From the NCBI GenBank assembly GCA_009838765.1, contig VXQX01000017.1, positions 27,461-91,460 of the forward strand: a stretch of DNA of 64,000 bases, given 5' to 3'. Shown piece after piece: positions 8,581-18,012 of the stretch. A program made the translations under genes and the position numbers. A model generated the notes under the pieces. It worked only from the letters and a program-made list of their open reading frames with translations, did not search any database and was not told the origin of the DNA. Every line of letters begins with the position of its first letter. Position 1 is the first letter of the stretch. This DNA is from Gemmatimonadales bacterium. GTDB taxonomy: Bacteria; Gemmatimonadota; Gemmatimonadetes; Palauibacterales; Palauibacteraceae.

Positions 8581-9721
8581 CTAACCGCCGGACGAGGCTT
8601 CGATCAGATCGTACATGCGCACGAACTCGATGCCCAGTTCGTCGCTCCAAACGCCTAGCACGTAATCGCGTCCGATGTCGTACGGACGGAAGCCCTGTGG
8701 TAGAACGACGATACCTCCGAAATCTCCACGAATCGACGGATCAGTTACGATCCAGCGCGTTGGAGCACCTTCAGCGATTGCCGAATCGTAGACCTCCCTC
8801 CAGACCTTACCGCCCTCTTGCAGCGCGAGCGCCTTGAAAGGTGGAAGAGTCATGGGCACCGATACGGAGGCTACGAACTCTTCGTACCGATCTCGCCATG
8901 TGCGGCGCTCGGTTCGGCGGGAAAACCGGGTGACCCGTTCGTTCTTCGATTGGCCCCAAAGCAATCGATTTGTCGCGCGCGGCAATTGTAACCGTACGAA
9001 GGAAGGGCGCCGACACGGTCTCTCCACCGACGCGTATGCTCTCACCCCCCGTACCTACTCGCATCTGATAGAGGTTTTCGCTCCCCGGTGTCCGCCGTCC
9101 AAACGGAACGGCTCGGCCAGCGGTGTCGACTAGCAACGGCTGCACGACCGGTGCTCGGTACGTAAGCACACTGCTGGGATAATCTCCGTAGTGTGCTTCA
9201 ACGCCCTCTCCCTTAATCTCCTCGAGACCCACCAAGGTTCCGTTCGCAAGAAACCCGTATAGGTGGACCCTTCGTCCCGCTGCTTGGAACTCCCGCGACA
9301 CATCGTACGTCCGCACGAGCCGTCGATCAGGGGAGAATAACGTCACACGCCCCAGCAGGAGGTCCAACGCCGCCAACCCGCCATCTTCAAGTTCCGCGAC
9401 GCGGTACAAGCGCCTGAACTCGCCCGGTCCGTCACCCGCACGGCCAAGTGACGCCACGTAAGCGCCCCGCGAATCGAAGAACTTCAGGGTCCGTGCTCCC
9501 CCATCCGCCACAAGAATCCCACCGTCTCTCAGGCGAATCACATCGGTTATCCTGAAGAGGACGGAGTCGTCACCATCAATGGATCCGATCTGGAGCCGTG
9601 GCTCTTCGGAGACGCGATATGCGAACGGCAACTCCTGAGCCACACCAGTCCCCGCCACCGCGCGTGGAAGGCCGACATGGAGGGCAACTACCAAACCGGT
9701 CAGGAGTGTTTGCAATCGCAT
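8581..9721 (-). pseudogene. Exported 6-bladed beta-propeller protein, interrupted by a frameshift
   Basis: Two overlapping frames together make one propeller protein. The first starts at 9721 with a signal peptide (MRLQTLLTGLVVALHVGLP) and continues through blade motifs such as DGGILVADGGARTLKFFDSRG. It stays convincing up to TIAARDKSIA near base 8955. The natural continuation LLWGQSKNERVTRFSR is in another frame, which runs on to GFRPYDIGRDYVLGVWSDELG and stops at 8581. A one-base indel in the run around 8955-8963 explains this. The part just after the shift (RTERRTWRDRY) also looks shorter than expected, so there may be a second small lesion. Either the gene is decayed or the assembly has an error. 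Function unknown; such proteins are usually periplasmic or surface exposed. Confidence 0.75.
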
Positions 9722-9928
9722 GCAGCATTGCCCCGTCTTCGTGATCCGATTCGGCTGACCGCAGAACGCTACTGGACGCAGATACAAGAAGAATACCCGA
9801 GATCACCATCCAAGCCGCAACGATATGGTTCGAGCTAACGTCGCGTCACATGGCACACAAGAATAGGGCGGTGATCTTCCGCCACCCTCCGGGATGGGCT
9901 TCCATCCAAGCCATCATGTAATCCACAC

Positions 9929-10603
9929 TTAGCGGCGGGAGGCGATGCGGTCCAGCGGCTTCTTCGTGATGTCCGGGACGAGCGCGTCGTCTGCGGGATA
10001 GCCCACGACGAGCAGCAGGAAGGGCCGCTCGTTGCGGGGGCGGTCGAGGACCTCGTTCAGGAAGCCCATGGGGCTCGGGGTGTGGGTGAGGGTAGCGAGT
10101 CCCGCGTGGTGTAGCGCCGTGATGAGGATCCCGGTGGCGATGCCGACGGACTCCGTCACGTAGTAGTTCTTGAGCTTCTCCCCGCCGCGCATTTCGTAGC
10201 TTTCCGCGAAGATCGCGATGAGGACGGGCGCCGTCTCCAGGAAGGGTTTGTGCTCGTCCGTTCCGAGGTGGGCGAGCGCCTCGAGCCACGCGGCCGGCGC
10301 GCGATGCTCGTAGAAGTCCCGCTCCTCCTTCTCCGCTTCCACGCGGATCCGGCGCTTCACCTCGGGGTCGCGCACCACGACGAAGTGCCACGGTTGCCGG
10401 TTCGCGCCGTTGGGGGCCGTTCCCGCCGCCTCGATGCAGGCGTCGATGACCTGAGGGGGGACGGGCTCATCGGAGTATTCGCGGACCGTCCGGCGCCGTC
10501 GCACCTCGTCGCGGAAGGCCCGCGCGCGACGCACCATCTCCTCCTCCGCGCGCCGCGTGAACGTCGCCAGCGGAACGGGACGGTACGTTCCGCTGTCCGT
10601 CAT
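9929..10603 (-). CDS. Nitroreductase-superfamily flavoprotein resembling iodotyrosine deiodinase
   Basis: A 224-residue FMN enzyme. [14 protein letters not shown] and [15 protein letters not shown] are typical FMN-binding elements. [14 protein letters not shown] and the C-terminal PLDRIASRR resemble the iodotyrosine deiodinase branch rather than ordinary nitroreductases. In iodotyrosine deiodinases a Glu, Tyr and Lys in the active-site lid hold the zwitterion of the halotyrosine, spaced E-x3-Y-x20-K. Here Glu94, Tyr98 and Lys119 have exactly this spacing. The likely reaction is reductive dehalogenation of halotyrosines, but a generic nitroreductase role is possible. It lies downstream of the frameshifted propeller gene's divergent leader, with no obvious operon. 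Confidence 0.85.
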   Translation of the reverse strand: MTDSGTYRPVPLATFTRRAEEEMVRRARAFRDEVRRRRTVREYSDEPVPPQVIDACIEAAGTAPNGANRQPWHFVVVRDPEVKRRIRVEAEKEERDFYEHRAPAAWLEALAHLGTDEHKPFLETAPVLIAIFAESYEMRGGEKLKNYYVTESVGIATGILITALHHAGLATLTHTPSPMGFLNEVLDRPRNERPFLLLVVGYPADDALVPDITKKPLDRIASRR

Positions 10604-10654
10604 CGGATCGGCCCGAGTGTCATGGAATCAAACGCGGGACTCAAGGGTCAACGC

Positions 10655-12079
10655 TCAGCGGACGCCGACGAGGCCCCGCGTCGCCTGAATCAGCTCCCGG
10701 GAATCGTACCCCACGCCGTCCTTGAACACCCAGCGGACGGCCCGAATTGCGCTCGGATCGCTCCCGGGGTCGCCGTTCAGCACGATGAGATCGGCGAGCT
10801 TCCCGGCCTCCACGGTGCCGAGTTCGTCATCGACACCGAGGATCTTCGCGCCGTTGGCGCTCACTACCTGCACGGCCTGCGCCGGCGTGAGCCCGGCCTC
10901 GAGCAGAAGCTCGAAGTTCCGCTGATTCCCGAAGCCGGGGAGCGCACCGCCGTTGCCCGTGGGATCGACGCCCGAGGCGAGCAGCCCGCCGGCGTCGACG
11001 AACGCCTTCTCGAAGCGCAGTTCGTTCCGGAAGTTCTCGGGATCGGGTCCCATCTCCTGGATGCGCCCGCGCTCGTCCAGGTAGGCTTCCCGGAGGTCCG
11101 GAGCCATCAACTCGAGCGTCCGCTCGTCCACGACATCGCGATCCGGGAAGAACGCCTCGTAGACCGAGAGCGTGGCGGTGAGCCCCACTCCGGCCTCCAC
11201 CATCGCCTCGATCGTCTCCCGCGCGATGGGTCCCGTGGGGTCCGAGCCGCCGGCCCGCTGCATGATGTTGCCGGGACAGCGGTCCGGCTCCTTCTCCGGC
11301 ACGAAATCGGACGCCGTGAGCATCCCGTGCTCGAGGTTGTCGATCCCGAGCGCGACGGCCTCCTGGAAACTCACCGAGCACAGGTGCCCGGTGACGCGGA
11401 GACCCAGGCGGTGCGCCTCCTCGATCGCCGCCCCGAGTTCGGCGCTCCCGATCGACGTGTACGCCTTCACCCACGTCGCCCCCTCCTCCGCCCAGTACTC
11501 GACGAAGCGCCGCGCCTGTTCGGGGGAAGTCATGCGGGCCTGGTGCGGCGAGCCCGTCGAGCCGGTGATGTACGGCGCCGTGATGTGGATGCGGGGGCCG
11601 GGCGAATCGCCGCGGTCGATCGCGTCCTTCAGGTGGACGTCCGCGTAGGGAGTGAAGCTCCCGGTCGTGCGGATCGTCGTGACGCCGGAGCCGAGGTAGA
11701 GCCGCGGCGCGCTGAAGCCGAGCTGCACGCGCCGTCCGCCCACGGAGGTGTAGAACAGGTGGTCGTGCATGCCGACCATCCCGGGGATCACGGTGTGGCC
11801 GCCCAGGTCGTGGCGATCAGCGTCCTCCGGCACGTCGACGGACGAGGCGGGGCCCACGGCGGCGATCCGCCCGTCGCGCAGCAGCACGGTCTGGTCCTCG
11901 AGGACCGGGCCGCCGGTGCCGTCGATCACGCGCACGTGTTCGAGCGCCACGGTCGGCCCCTGCACGGCGACATAGGCGCGGGTTTCCTCGGACAGCCGAC
12001 CGTAGTTCTGCGCGACCACGGGGTCGGCAAGCACGGCCGCGATGGCCGCGAAGGCGACGAGAACTCTGGATATCTTCAT
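10655..12079 (-). CDS. Exported amidohydrolase (imidazolonepropionase-like), copy A
   Basis: A 474-residue exported metal-dependent hydrolase. The start follows GGGAGGAATGAAGG and a signal peptide (MKISRVLVAFAAIAAVLA). The metal-binding motif is GMVGMHDHLFY, an HDH in place of the usual HxH. LRVTGHLCS and GIDNLEHG provide later metal ligands, and LASGVDPTG carries the catalytic Asp. The composite motif at the end (KLADLIVLNGDPGSD) closes the small beta-sandwich domain. It lies 61 bases after a paralogue (12141-13577) on the same strand, with shared C-terminal wording (VGYDS...GLVGVR). The substrate is unknown; relatives act on dipeptides, imidazolones or cyclic amides. Confidence 0.88.
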   Translation of the reverse strand: MKISRVLVAFAAIAAVLADPVVAQNYGRLSEETRAYVAVQGPTVALEHVRVIDGTGGPVLEDQTVLLRDGRIAAVGPASSVDVPEDADRHDLGGHTVIPGMVGMHDHLFYTSVGGRRVQLGFSAPRLYLGSGVTTIRTTGSFTPYADVHLKDAIDRGDSPGPRIHITAPYITGSTGSPHQARMTSPEQARRFVEYWAEEGATWVKAYTSIGSAELGAAIEEAHRLGLRVTGHLCSVSFQEAVALGIDNLEHGMLTASDFVPEKEPDRCPGNIMQRAGGSDPTGPIARETIEAMVEAGVGLTATLSVYEAFFPDRDVVDERTLELMAPDLREAYLDERGRIQEMGPDPENFRNELRFEKAFVDAGGLLASGVDPTGNGGALPGFGNQRNFELLLEAGLTPAQAVQVVSANGAKILGVDDELGTVEAGKLADLIVLNGDPGSDPSAIRAVRWVFKDGVGYDSRELIQATRGLVGVR

Positions 12080-12140
12080 TCCTTCATTCCTCCCTCGACG
12101 GATCCCTTCCCGGCGGGTCCCATTTCATCGGATCCCCCGG

Positions 12141-13577
12141 TCACCGAATCCCCACCATCCCCTTCACGGAGTCGATAAGCTTCTCCGAGTCGTAGCCCAC
12201 GCCATCTTTGAACACGACGGTCACGTTCCGGATGATCGCGGAGTCCGACTCGAGATCGCCTTCAAGCACGACGAGATCCGCGAGCTTTCCGGTCTCGATC
12301 GTTCCAAGCTCATCGTCCACGCCCATGATGCGGGCGCCGTTCGCGCTCACTATCCGGACGACGGTGGAAGCGTCGAAACCCGCTTCGATGAGAAGTTCAT
12401 AGTTGCGCTGGTCTCCGAAGCCCGCGATGGCGCCCCCGATCCCCGTCGGGTCCACGCCCGCCGCGAGCACGCCCCCGGCCTCGACGAAGCCGCGTTCGAA
12501 CGCCATGTGCTTCTGGAGGTGCGCCTCCGTCATCGGCCAATCCGGGTTCGCCTCGATCGCGTCCACGGTCTCCAGGTAATCCTCCCGCACCTCGGGCGCC
12601 ATCGCCTCGAGCGTCCGCTCGTCGAGGACGGCCCGCCCCTTCGTCATGGGTTCGATCACGGCCATCGTCGAGGTCATCCCCACATCGTTCTCGACCATCG
12701 AGAGGATCAGCGACCGGGCGATCTCGCCCGTCGGATCCCCTTCCTCGCCGACGGTGACCATCGAGTTGGGCGGACACTCGTCGGGCTCCTTGCGCGGATC
12801 GAAGTCCGTCGCCGTCCCGAAGCCATGCTCGATGTTGTCCATCCCCATATCCACGGCTTCCTGGAAGGTGATCGAACAGATGTGCCCCGTGACCCTGAGG
12901 CCCTGCGCGTGCGCCTCCTCGATGACGGCGGCGAGTTCGGCGCGCCGGATCGTCGTGTACGCCTTGATCCAGGAGGCGCCCTCCCCGGCCCAGTAACGGA
13001 CGAAGCGGCGCGCCTCTTCGGGCGAGTTCACCTGCGCCATGTCCCCCAGGGCCGGGTTGGGCCCCGTGACGTATGGCGCGGTGACGTGCATGCGCGGTCC
13101 CGGCGCCAGCCCGCGCTCGATGTTCGACTTGACGTTGAGGTCCGCGTAGGGCGAGACGCTGCCCGTCGTGCGGATCGTCGTGACCCCCGCCGCGAGATAG
13201 AGTCGCGGGGAGGAGATGTTGCCCTGGGCCATCCGGCCCCCGGCCCCCATGAAGAACATGTGGTTGTGGAGTCCGATCATGCCCGGAATCACGGTGTGTC
13301 CCGGGAGATCACGGACCTCGGCGCCCGGCGGGATCTCCACCGCGCCCGCCGGACCCACCGCGGCGATCCGGTTCCCCTCGATCACAACGGTCTGGTTCGT
13401 CCGGGCGCCGGCCCCGGTCCCGTCGATGACCTTGACGCCGGTGAGGGCGACCGCCGGGCCGGCGATGGAGACGAATTCGGAGGTCGCGTCGCCGAGTTCG
13501 GCCGCCGACTGGGCGGGCAGGTGAGCCGGAGCGAGAAGGGCCCCGAGCGCGGCGGGGGCCGCGATGAACTTTCTCAT
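12141..13577 (-). CDS. Exported amidohydrolase (imidazolonepropionase-like), copy B
   Basis: A 478-residue paralogue of the neighbouring gene. The start at 13577 is chosen because it opens a signal peptide (MRKFIAAPAALGALLAPAHLPAQ) and follows AGGAG; the frame continues open to 13790 inside the multicopper oxidase gene and that extension is spurious. The metal motif is GMIGLHNHMFF (HNH), with LRVTGHICS, GMDNIEHG and LAAGVDPTG as in copy A. The two enzymes probably arose by tandem duplication and are cotranscribed in the order B then A. Their periplasmic location and differing middle regions suggest related but not identical substrates. Confidence 0.88.
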   Translation of the reverse strand: MRKFIAAPAALGALLAPAHLPAQSAAELGDATSEFVSIAGPAVALTGVKVIDGTGAGARTNQTVVIEGNRIAAVGPAGAVEIPPGAEVRDLPGHTVIPGMIGLHNHMFFMGAGGRMAQGNISSPRLYLAAGVTTIRTTGSVSPYADLNVKSNIERGLAPGPRMHVTAPYVTGPNPALGDMAQVNSPEEARRFVRYWAGEGASWIKAYTTIRRAELAAVIEEAHAQGLRVTGHICSITFQEAVDMGMDNIEHGFGTATDFDPRKEPDECPPNSMVTVGEEGDPTGEIARSLILSMVENDVGMTSTMAVIEPMTKGRAVLDERTLEAMAPEVREDYLETVDAIEANPDWPMTEAHLQKHMAFERGFVEAGGVLAAGVDPTGIGGAIAGFGDQRNYELLIEAGFDASTVVRIVSANGARIMGVDDELGTIETGKLADLVVLEGDLESDSAIIRNVTVVFKDGVGYDSEKLIDSVKGMVGIR

Positions 13578-13623
13578 GGGAAACTCCTGTGTTGAGCCGT
13601 GCAGGACCCGCAAACGTACCGCG

Positions 13624-15861
13624 TTACGGTTCCACCGTGAACACCATCTGCATGCCCGCCTCGAGGTGCTCGGCGATGTGGCAGTGCAGCATCCAGCGGC
13701 CGGGGTTCGAGAGTTCGAGCAGGAGGTCGACCGAACCGCCCACGGGGACGACCACCATGTCCTTCCAGGCGAGGTTGTCGTGCGCCACACCGTTCGTGGC
13801 GAGGACGAGGAAGCGCTGGCCGTGGATGTGGATCGGATGCTGCATCTGGTGCAGCGTCTCGCGGCGGCTCCGGATCCTCAGCTTGACCACGTCGCCCACG
13901 CGGAAGTTCCAGCGAATCGCCTCGTTCTCGAGCCCCGTGGAGGGTTCGCGCAGCGTCCACGACACGTTTTCAGGCGTCGAGATCAGGTTCATCATCGGCA
14001 TCGTTCCCGACCACTCGACCGGGTGAAAGTACGCCGAGTCCACCTGCATGAGACGCTCGACGACGAGCGGGAGGCCGCGCGTCGACATGTCGAGTTCCAG
14101 CGTGAGGTCCACCGGCCGGTCGAAGAGGGGGCGATACGGCGCGATCTCGTCGCGCGCGCGCCGGTTCTCCCGCAGCGCCTCGAAGGCCGCGCTCAGATCC
14201 GGCGTCGCGTCGGCCGCGCCGACGCGAACGACGCCCAGCGTGTCCTGCTCCGGGAAGAAGCTGCCGCCGATGTGGTCGATCCCCTGCACCCGGTTCAGGA
14301 AGGGGTAGCTCCCGCTCTCGGGGAAGGCGACGTGCACGATGTAGCGCTCCGCAGGCGCGATGATCACGCTCTCGATCCATTCCTCCCGCTCGAAGTTGCC
14401 CACGTCGGCGCCCACAAGCTTCATGGGCGCTCCGCCGAAGGAGACGTTGAACGTCCGCGTATTGGAGGCGTTGGTGAAATGGAAACGGACGACCGAACCG
14501 CGCTCCACGTCCAGCGCGTAGCCGGGCTCCCCGTTCACGAGCATGGTGTTGCCGAAGCGACCCATGAGCGCGTGCGTGGCGCGCTCGAGACCGAAGGGGA
14601 CGACCCCGTGTTCGCCCACGAGCAGGTCGTCGAGCATCACGACCTCTTCGCGGTGGACGGAGCTGAAGTAATCGGGATCTTCAGACCGGACCATGAGGTT
14701 GCCGGCCAGCCCCAGGTCCTGCTGGACGTCCTCGCGGTGGTGCGGGTGATACCAGTAGAGGCCGGGGTCGGGGAAATACACCGTGTAGCGGAAGCTCTCG
14801 CCGGGGGCCACGACATCCTGCGTCAGGCCCGGGACGCCGTCGAAGCGGTTGTCGAGCCGCAGTCCGTGCCAGTGGATCGCGGTCGGCCAGTCGATCCGGT
14901 TCGTAAAGTCGATGGTGACCGTCGCGTCCTCGGGAACCCAGAGGAGGGGCCCGGGGATCTGTCCGTTGAAGCCGTAGCCGAGGATTTCGCGGCTCCCGAT
15001 GCGGCGGCGCACGTAGACGGCGTCCAGGGCGAGCGAATCGCCGTCGGCGAGTTCGAACACCTCGCGTGGGCGGGCGTCGACGATCTCACCCTCCCATCCG
15101 TCTCCCGGCAACCAGGGTTGCACATCCGGCCGAAGCTCCATGAGCGACGGGAGCATCATGACCCCTTCGGGCATCGGCACGCCGCCCCACGCGTCGTCCA
15201 TCGCCATCCCGCCGGGAGGGGTCCGCGAGGCGCCGAGCGCGAACTCGAGGAAGTCGGCCGGCTGCATGCGGCTGGAAGGCGATTGGGCCCGCAACACATA
15301 GGGACCCGCCGGCTCCGCGCCCGCTTCCTCGGCCGCTCCGGGTTCCGCCCCGGATTCCGCCCCGGATTCCGCCGTGACCAGGATGAGGAACTTGTTGAAC
15401 GCGACCTGCCCCGCCTCGACGCGGCCGCGCGCCGGGACTTCCCCGAGCCGCTCGATGGGCCAAAGCACCTGGGTCGACGCCCAGGCGACGTAGCGGTCGT
15501 ACGGACCGAGCGTGGACGGGGCCGGAAGGTCCGTCGAGATCACCGCGTCGTAGAGGAGCCGCCCGTCCGGCGTCACCCCCATGGGGAATGGCCCCGGGGG
15601 GCGCCGCAACTCCACCGTACCGGTCGCATCCGGGACGCGGGGCGTCGGGAACAGGGCCATGCAGTACAGGTCGGGACTCGCCGCGCTCTCCTGTTCCGCG
15701 CCGGGCGCGCAGGGAGAGGCCTCCTCTGACGGCGACATTCCCGGGGGTGCCGAACCCGACCACAGCCAGAGCGCTCCGCCCAGCGCCCCGGCGGCGCCCA
15801 GCGCCGCAGCGGCCGCCGCGATGGCGCCGCGCTCCGACGACCGGCGGGCCCCGGGGGTCAA
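13624..15861 (-). CDS. Multicopper oxidase (laccase/CopA type)
   Basis: About 745 residues if translation starts at the TTG at 15861, which overlaps the SDR stop codon as ATTGA. An upstream frame stays open to 16002 but no good start is seen. A basic N-terminus (TPGARRSSERG) precedes a hydrophobic segment ending LWLW, so the protein is anchored or exported. All four copper motifs are present: HWHG, WYHPH, HPIHIHG and HCHIAEHLEAGM with a Met as the likely type-1 axial ligand. It oxidises phenolic compounds or metals with reduction of O2 to water. About 200 unusual residues, including an Ala/Glu/Gly repeat, precede the first cupredoxin domain. It is the last gene of the cupin-SDR-oxidase operon. 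Confidence 0.9.
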   Translation of the reverse strand: MTPGARRSSERGAIAAAAAALGAAGALGGALWLWSGSAPPGMSPSEEASPCAPGAEQESAASPDLYCMALFPTPRVPDATGTVELRRPPGPFPMGVTPDGRLLYDAVISTDLPAPSTLGPYDRYVAWASTQVLWPIERLGEVPARGRVEAGQVAFNKFLILVTAESGAESGAEPGAAEEAGAEPAGPYVLRAQSPSSRMQPADFLEFALGASRTPPGGMAMDDAWGGVPMPEGVMMLPSLMELRPDVQPWLPGDGWEGEIVDARPREVFELADGDSLALDAVYVRRRIGSREILGYGFNGQIPGPLLWVPEDATVTIDFTNRIDWPTAIHWHGLRLDNRFDGVPGLTQDVVAPGESFRYTVYFPDPGLYWYHPHHREDVQQDLGLAGNLMVRSEDPDYFSSVHREEVVMLDDLLVGEHGVVPFGLERATHALMGRFGNTMLVNGEPGYALDVERGSVVRFHFTNASNTRTFNVSFGGAPMKLVGADVGNFEREEWIESVIIAPAERYIVHVAFPESGSYPFLNRVQGIDHIGGSFFPEQDTLGVVRVGAADATPDLSAAFEALRENRRARDEIAPYRPLFDRPVDLTLELDMSTRGLPLVVERLMQVDSAYFHPVEWSGTMPMMNLISTPENVSWTLREPSTGLENEAIRWNFRVGDVVKLRIRSRRETLHQMQHPIHIHGQRFLVLATNGVAHDNLAWKDMVVVPVGGSVDLLLELSNPGRWMLHCHIAEHLEAGMQMVFTVEP

Positions 15862-16649
15862 TGGAGGGCCCGCGTGCGGCCCCCGTCGACGGCGATCGAA
15901 ACGCCCGTCACGTAGCTGGCGCGCTCGGAGGCGAGGAACGCCACGACCGCGGCGAACTCGCGCGGGTCGCCGAGACGTCCGGCGGGGATTGCGGCGTGCC
16001 ACCCCGCTTCCACTTCCTCCATCGAGATCCCCCCGGCTTCGGCGCGCACGGCGGCCAGTTGCTCGAGCCTCGCAGTGCGCGTGAAGCCCGGGAGCACATT
16101 GTTCACGGTAACGCCGTACGCGGCGACCTCGTTCGAGAGCGACTTCGCGAAGCCCGTCACGGCGGCCCTCACGCTGTTGGAGAGGATCAGATCAGCTTCC
16201 GGTTCCTTCGCGGCAACTGAAGTGATGTTCAGGATCCGCCCCCAGCCGCGCTCCTTCATACCGGGCAGGACGGCGCGGGTGAGATCGAGTGCGCTCTCCA
16301 GGTTGAGCCGTACGGCCGCCTTCCAGGCCGCCCGGTCGTGGTCCTCGAACGTTCCGGCCGGTGGCCCGCCCGCGTTGTTCACGAGGATGTCGACGCGCCC
16401 GAAGCGGGACATCGCCGCCTTCACGAGGCTGGACACCTCCGCGGGATCCGACAGATCGGTCGGGATTCCGACGACGTCGCCGGGCCCGCGTGCGTCGGCG
16501 GAGGCCGCGGCCGTCGCGAGCGCCGCCTCCCCGCGCGCGCACATCAACAGGTGCGCCCCTTCCGCCGCCAGCTCGTCCGCCACGGCCCGGCCGAGACCCT
16601 TGGAGGAGGCGGCGACCAGGGCGACGCGGCCCGCAATCCCGAGGTCCAT
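15858..16649 (-). CDS. Short-chain dehydrogenase/reductase lacking the usual Tyr-Lys pair
   Basis: A 263-residue SDR-fold protein starting at 16649, where its ATG shares one base with the cupin stop (TGATG). The nucleotide-binding motif ASSKGLGRAVADEL, NNAGGP and ITSV are intact. Where classical enzymes have YxxxK, the sequence reads SNSVR followed by AAVTGFAKSL, so the catalytic Tyr is Ser and the Lys is Arg. Such divergent SDRs are known as a distinct subgroup and may have altered or lost reductase activity. The long frame that stays open upstream to 17930 is not coding. The gene sits between a cupin and a multicopper oxidase and may work on the same aromatic or sugar-like substrate. Confidence 0.88.
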   Translation of the reverse strand: MDLGIAGRVALVAASSKGLGRAVADELAAEGAHLLMCARGEAALATAAASADARGPGDVVGIPTDLSDPAEVSSLVKAAMSRFGRVDILVNNAGGPPAGTFEDHDRAAWKAAVRLNLESALDLTRAVLPGMKERGWGRILNITSVAAKEPEADLILSNSVRAAVTGFAKSLSNEVAAYGVTVNNVLPGFTRTARLEQLAAVRAEAGGISMEEVEAGWHAAIPAGRLGDPREFAAVVAFLASERASYVTGVSIAVDGGRTRALH

Positions 16650-17029
16650 CAGTCCTCCGTGTCGTGAAAGTAGGAGTCCGTCCCATCGAGCCAGTCCGTG
16701 CGGGGAGGGCAAAAGATGTCGAGATCCAGCGTCTTTTCGAGCGCGATAGCCTTGTGCGGGACGCGGGAGGGAATATGGAGGATCTCGCCCGCCCGTACGA
16801 CGACCTCGTCGCGCCCGTCTTCGCCCAGCCAGAAGTGCAGCGCGCCCTCGAGGATGTATGTGAACTGCTCGTTTTCGTGCGAGTGCGTGGGAACGACCGC
16901 GCCCTCCTCGAGCAGGACCTGCGCGATCATGGCCCGGTCTCCCGTAACCATGCGCCGGCCCAACTGCCCGGTCACGCGCTCCCATGGCAATTCCTCCCAG
17001 CGGAAGTGCCGGGGCTTCGCTTCGCTCAT
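16649..17029 (-). CDS. Single-domain cupin protein
   Basis: A 126-residue cytosolic protein with one cupin barrel. Motif 1 is THSHENEQFTYILEGAL, giving the two His and the Glu that usually hold a metal; motif 2 is IPSRVPHKAIA with the third His. Cupins of this size act as dioxygenases, isomerases or small-molecule binding proteins. It is the first gene of a tightly overlapped operon with the divergent SDR and the multicopper oxidase, which suggests an oxidative step on a shared small molecule. The substrate cannot be read from the sequence. Confidence 0.85.
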   Translation of the reverse strand: MSEAKPRHFRWEELPWERVTGQLGRRMVTGDRAMIAQVLLEEGAVVPTHSHENEQFTYILEGALHFWLGEDGRDEVVVRAGEILHIPSRVPHKAIALEKTLDLDIFCPPRTDWLDGTDSYFHDTED

Positions 17030-17101
17030 GACGTTTCCTCCTTGCGGGTTGGCTCCCGGACTCCGAGACCGGGCCTGTTCGGGGGACGGACGATGTGCCG
17101 C

Positions 17102-17905
17102 CTACCGATTCCCGGCAAGCGTCCAGGCCACGCCTGCGCGCACATTCCAGTCGCCGCTCATTTCGGTGGTTCCGTGGCCGAACCCGCCATCGACGGACAC
17201 CGGTCCCCGTCTCCACTCCACGGTGGCCCGGAGTTCGCCGAGGTCGCCCGTGCCCGGCGGCGACACGCTTCTTGTGCTCGACCGCCCGCAGGCCCCGACG
17301 GAGAGCCGCCAGCCGGGGGCCGCGTCCCACAGCGCCTCGAACGCGTAGGCGAACGCGTCGTTCTGCTCGAAAGGCTCGATCGGGACTTCCAGGATGCCGA
17401 CCCCGAGCCAGCCCGTGGCGCGCCAGCGAGCCGAGCCCCATGAGAAGAGGGCCGCGATCGTGATGTCCGTCGTGTTGAGTCCGATCCCCCGAATTTCGTC
17501 GGAGTTCGGGAGCTTGACGCCCAGATGTCCGCCCGCCGAGAAGCCCGTGGCTCCGCCGATGGGCGCGAACGACACAGCGAGTTCGAAGTCGCCCACGTCG
17601 CGGGAGGCGCCATCGGCGAGGGAAGGGTCGAGATCGATGGAAGAGACCGAATCGCGCCTCTCGATGGAGAGCCTCTTCCGCGCCGCCCCCTTCAGTTCGA
17701 ACACGACGCGCGGCCCGATCGCCCAGGCGGCGTGCAGGTCGGGAAAGGCGGTCAAGTCCCCTCCCAGCCCGGCGAGCGGGAAGTCTGCGTTCTCCGTACG
17801 CGAGACGCCGACGCCGAGCAGAGCCTCGCCGGACCGAGCGCCTCCCACGGGCTGCACGAGGGCGTCGCGCTTCAGTTGCCCCTGCGCCGGAATCGCCACC
17901 GCCAC
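17102..17905 (-). CDS. Probable outer-membrane beta-barrel protein of unknown function
   Basis: The first standard start (GTG at 17905) gives 267 residues but only a stub of a signal peptide. The frame upstream continues with RRSRVGLSCVLAGAVAVAVA and a cleavage site near PAQG, a complete signal peptide, yet has no ATG, GTG or TTG. The only near-start in that stretch is CTG at 18016. The mature part is rich in Gly and alternating hydrophobic residues (LLGVGVSRTEN, GGHLGVKLPNSDE, WNVRAGVAWTLAGNR) and ends in a pattern suited to barrel strands. No family is recognised. The downstream side faces the cupin operon after a 72-base gap. Confidence 0.6.
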   Translation of the reverse strand: MAVAIPAQGQLKRDALVQPVGGARSGEALLGVGVSRTENADFPLAGLGGDLTAFPDLHAAWAIGPRVVFELKGAARKRLSIERRDSVSSIDLDPSLADGASRDVGDFELAVSFAPIGGATGFSAGGHLGVKLPNSDEIRGIGLNTTDITIAALFSWGSARWRATGWLGVGILEVPIEPFEQNDAFAYAFEALWDAAPGWRLSVGACGRSSTRSVSPPGTGDLGELRATVEWRRGPVSVDGGFGHGTTEMSGDWNVRAGVAWTLAGNR

Positions 17906-18012
17906 GGCGACGGCGCCGGCGAGAACGCACGAGAGCCCGACGCGCGAACGCCGGGCTCCCGGGGACTGCGGCGAAGGGGACCGCCGGCGCGGCGCCGGCC
18001 GGTCGCCGGGGC

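Noticed and set aside
8581..9045. An independent 154-residue gene
   Set aside because: Its useful sequence continues the propeller protein in another frame; the first residues are frameshifted nonsense.
10250..12178. A 642-residue gene on the plus strand
   Set aside because: High-GC antisense frame of the amidohydrolase; composition is Arg/Pro-rich and no motif is present.
15858..17930. A 690-residue fusion protein ending in the SDR
   Set aside because: The upstream part is Arg-rich antisense of the cupin and barrel genes; the SDR has its own coupled ATG.
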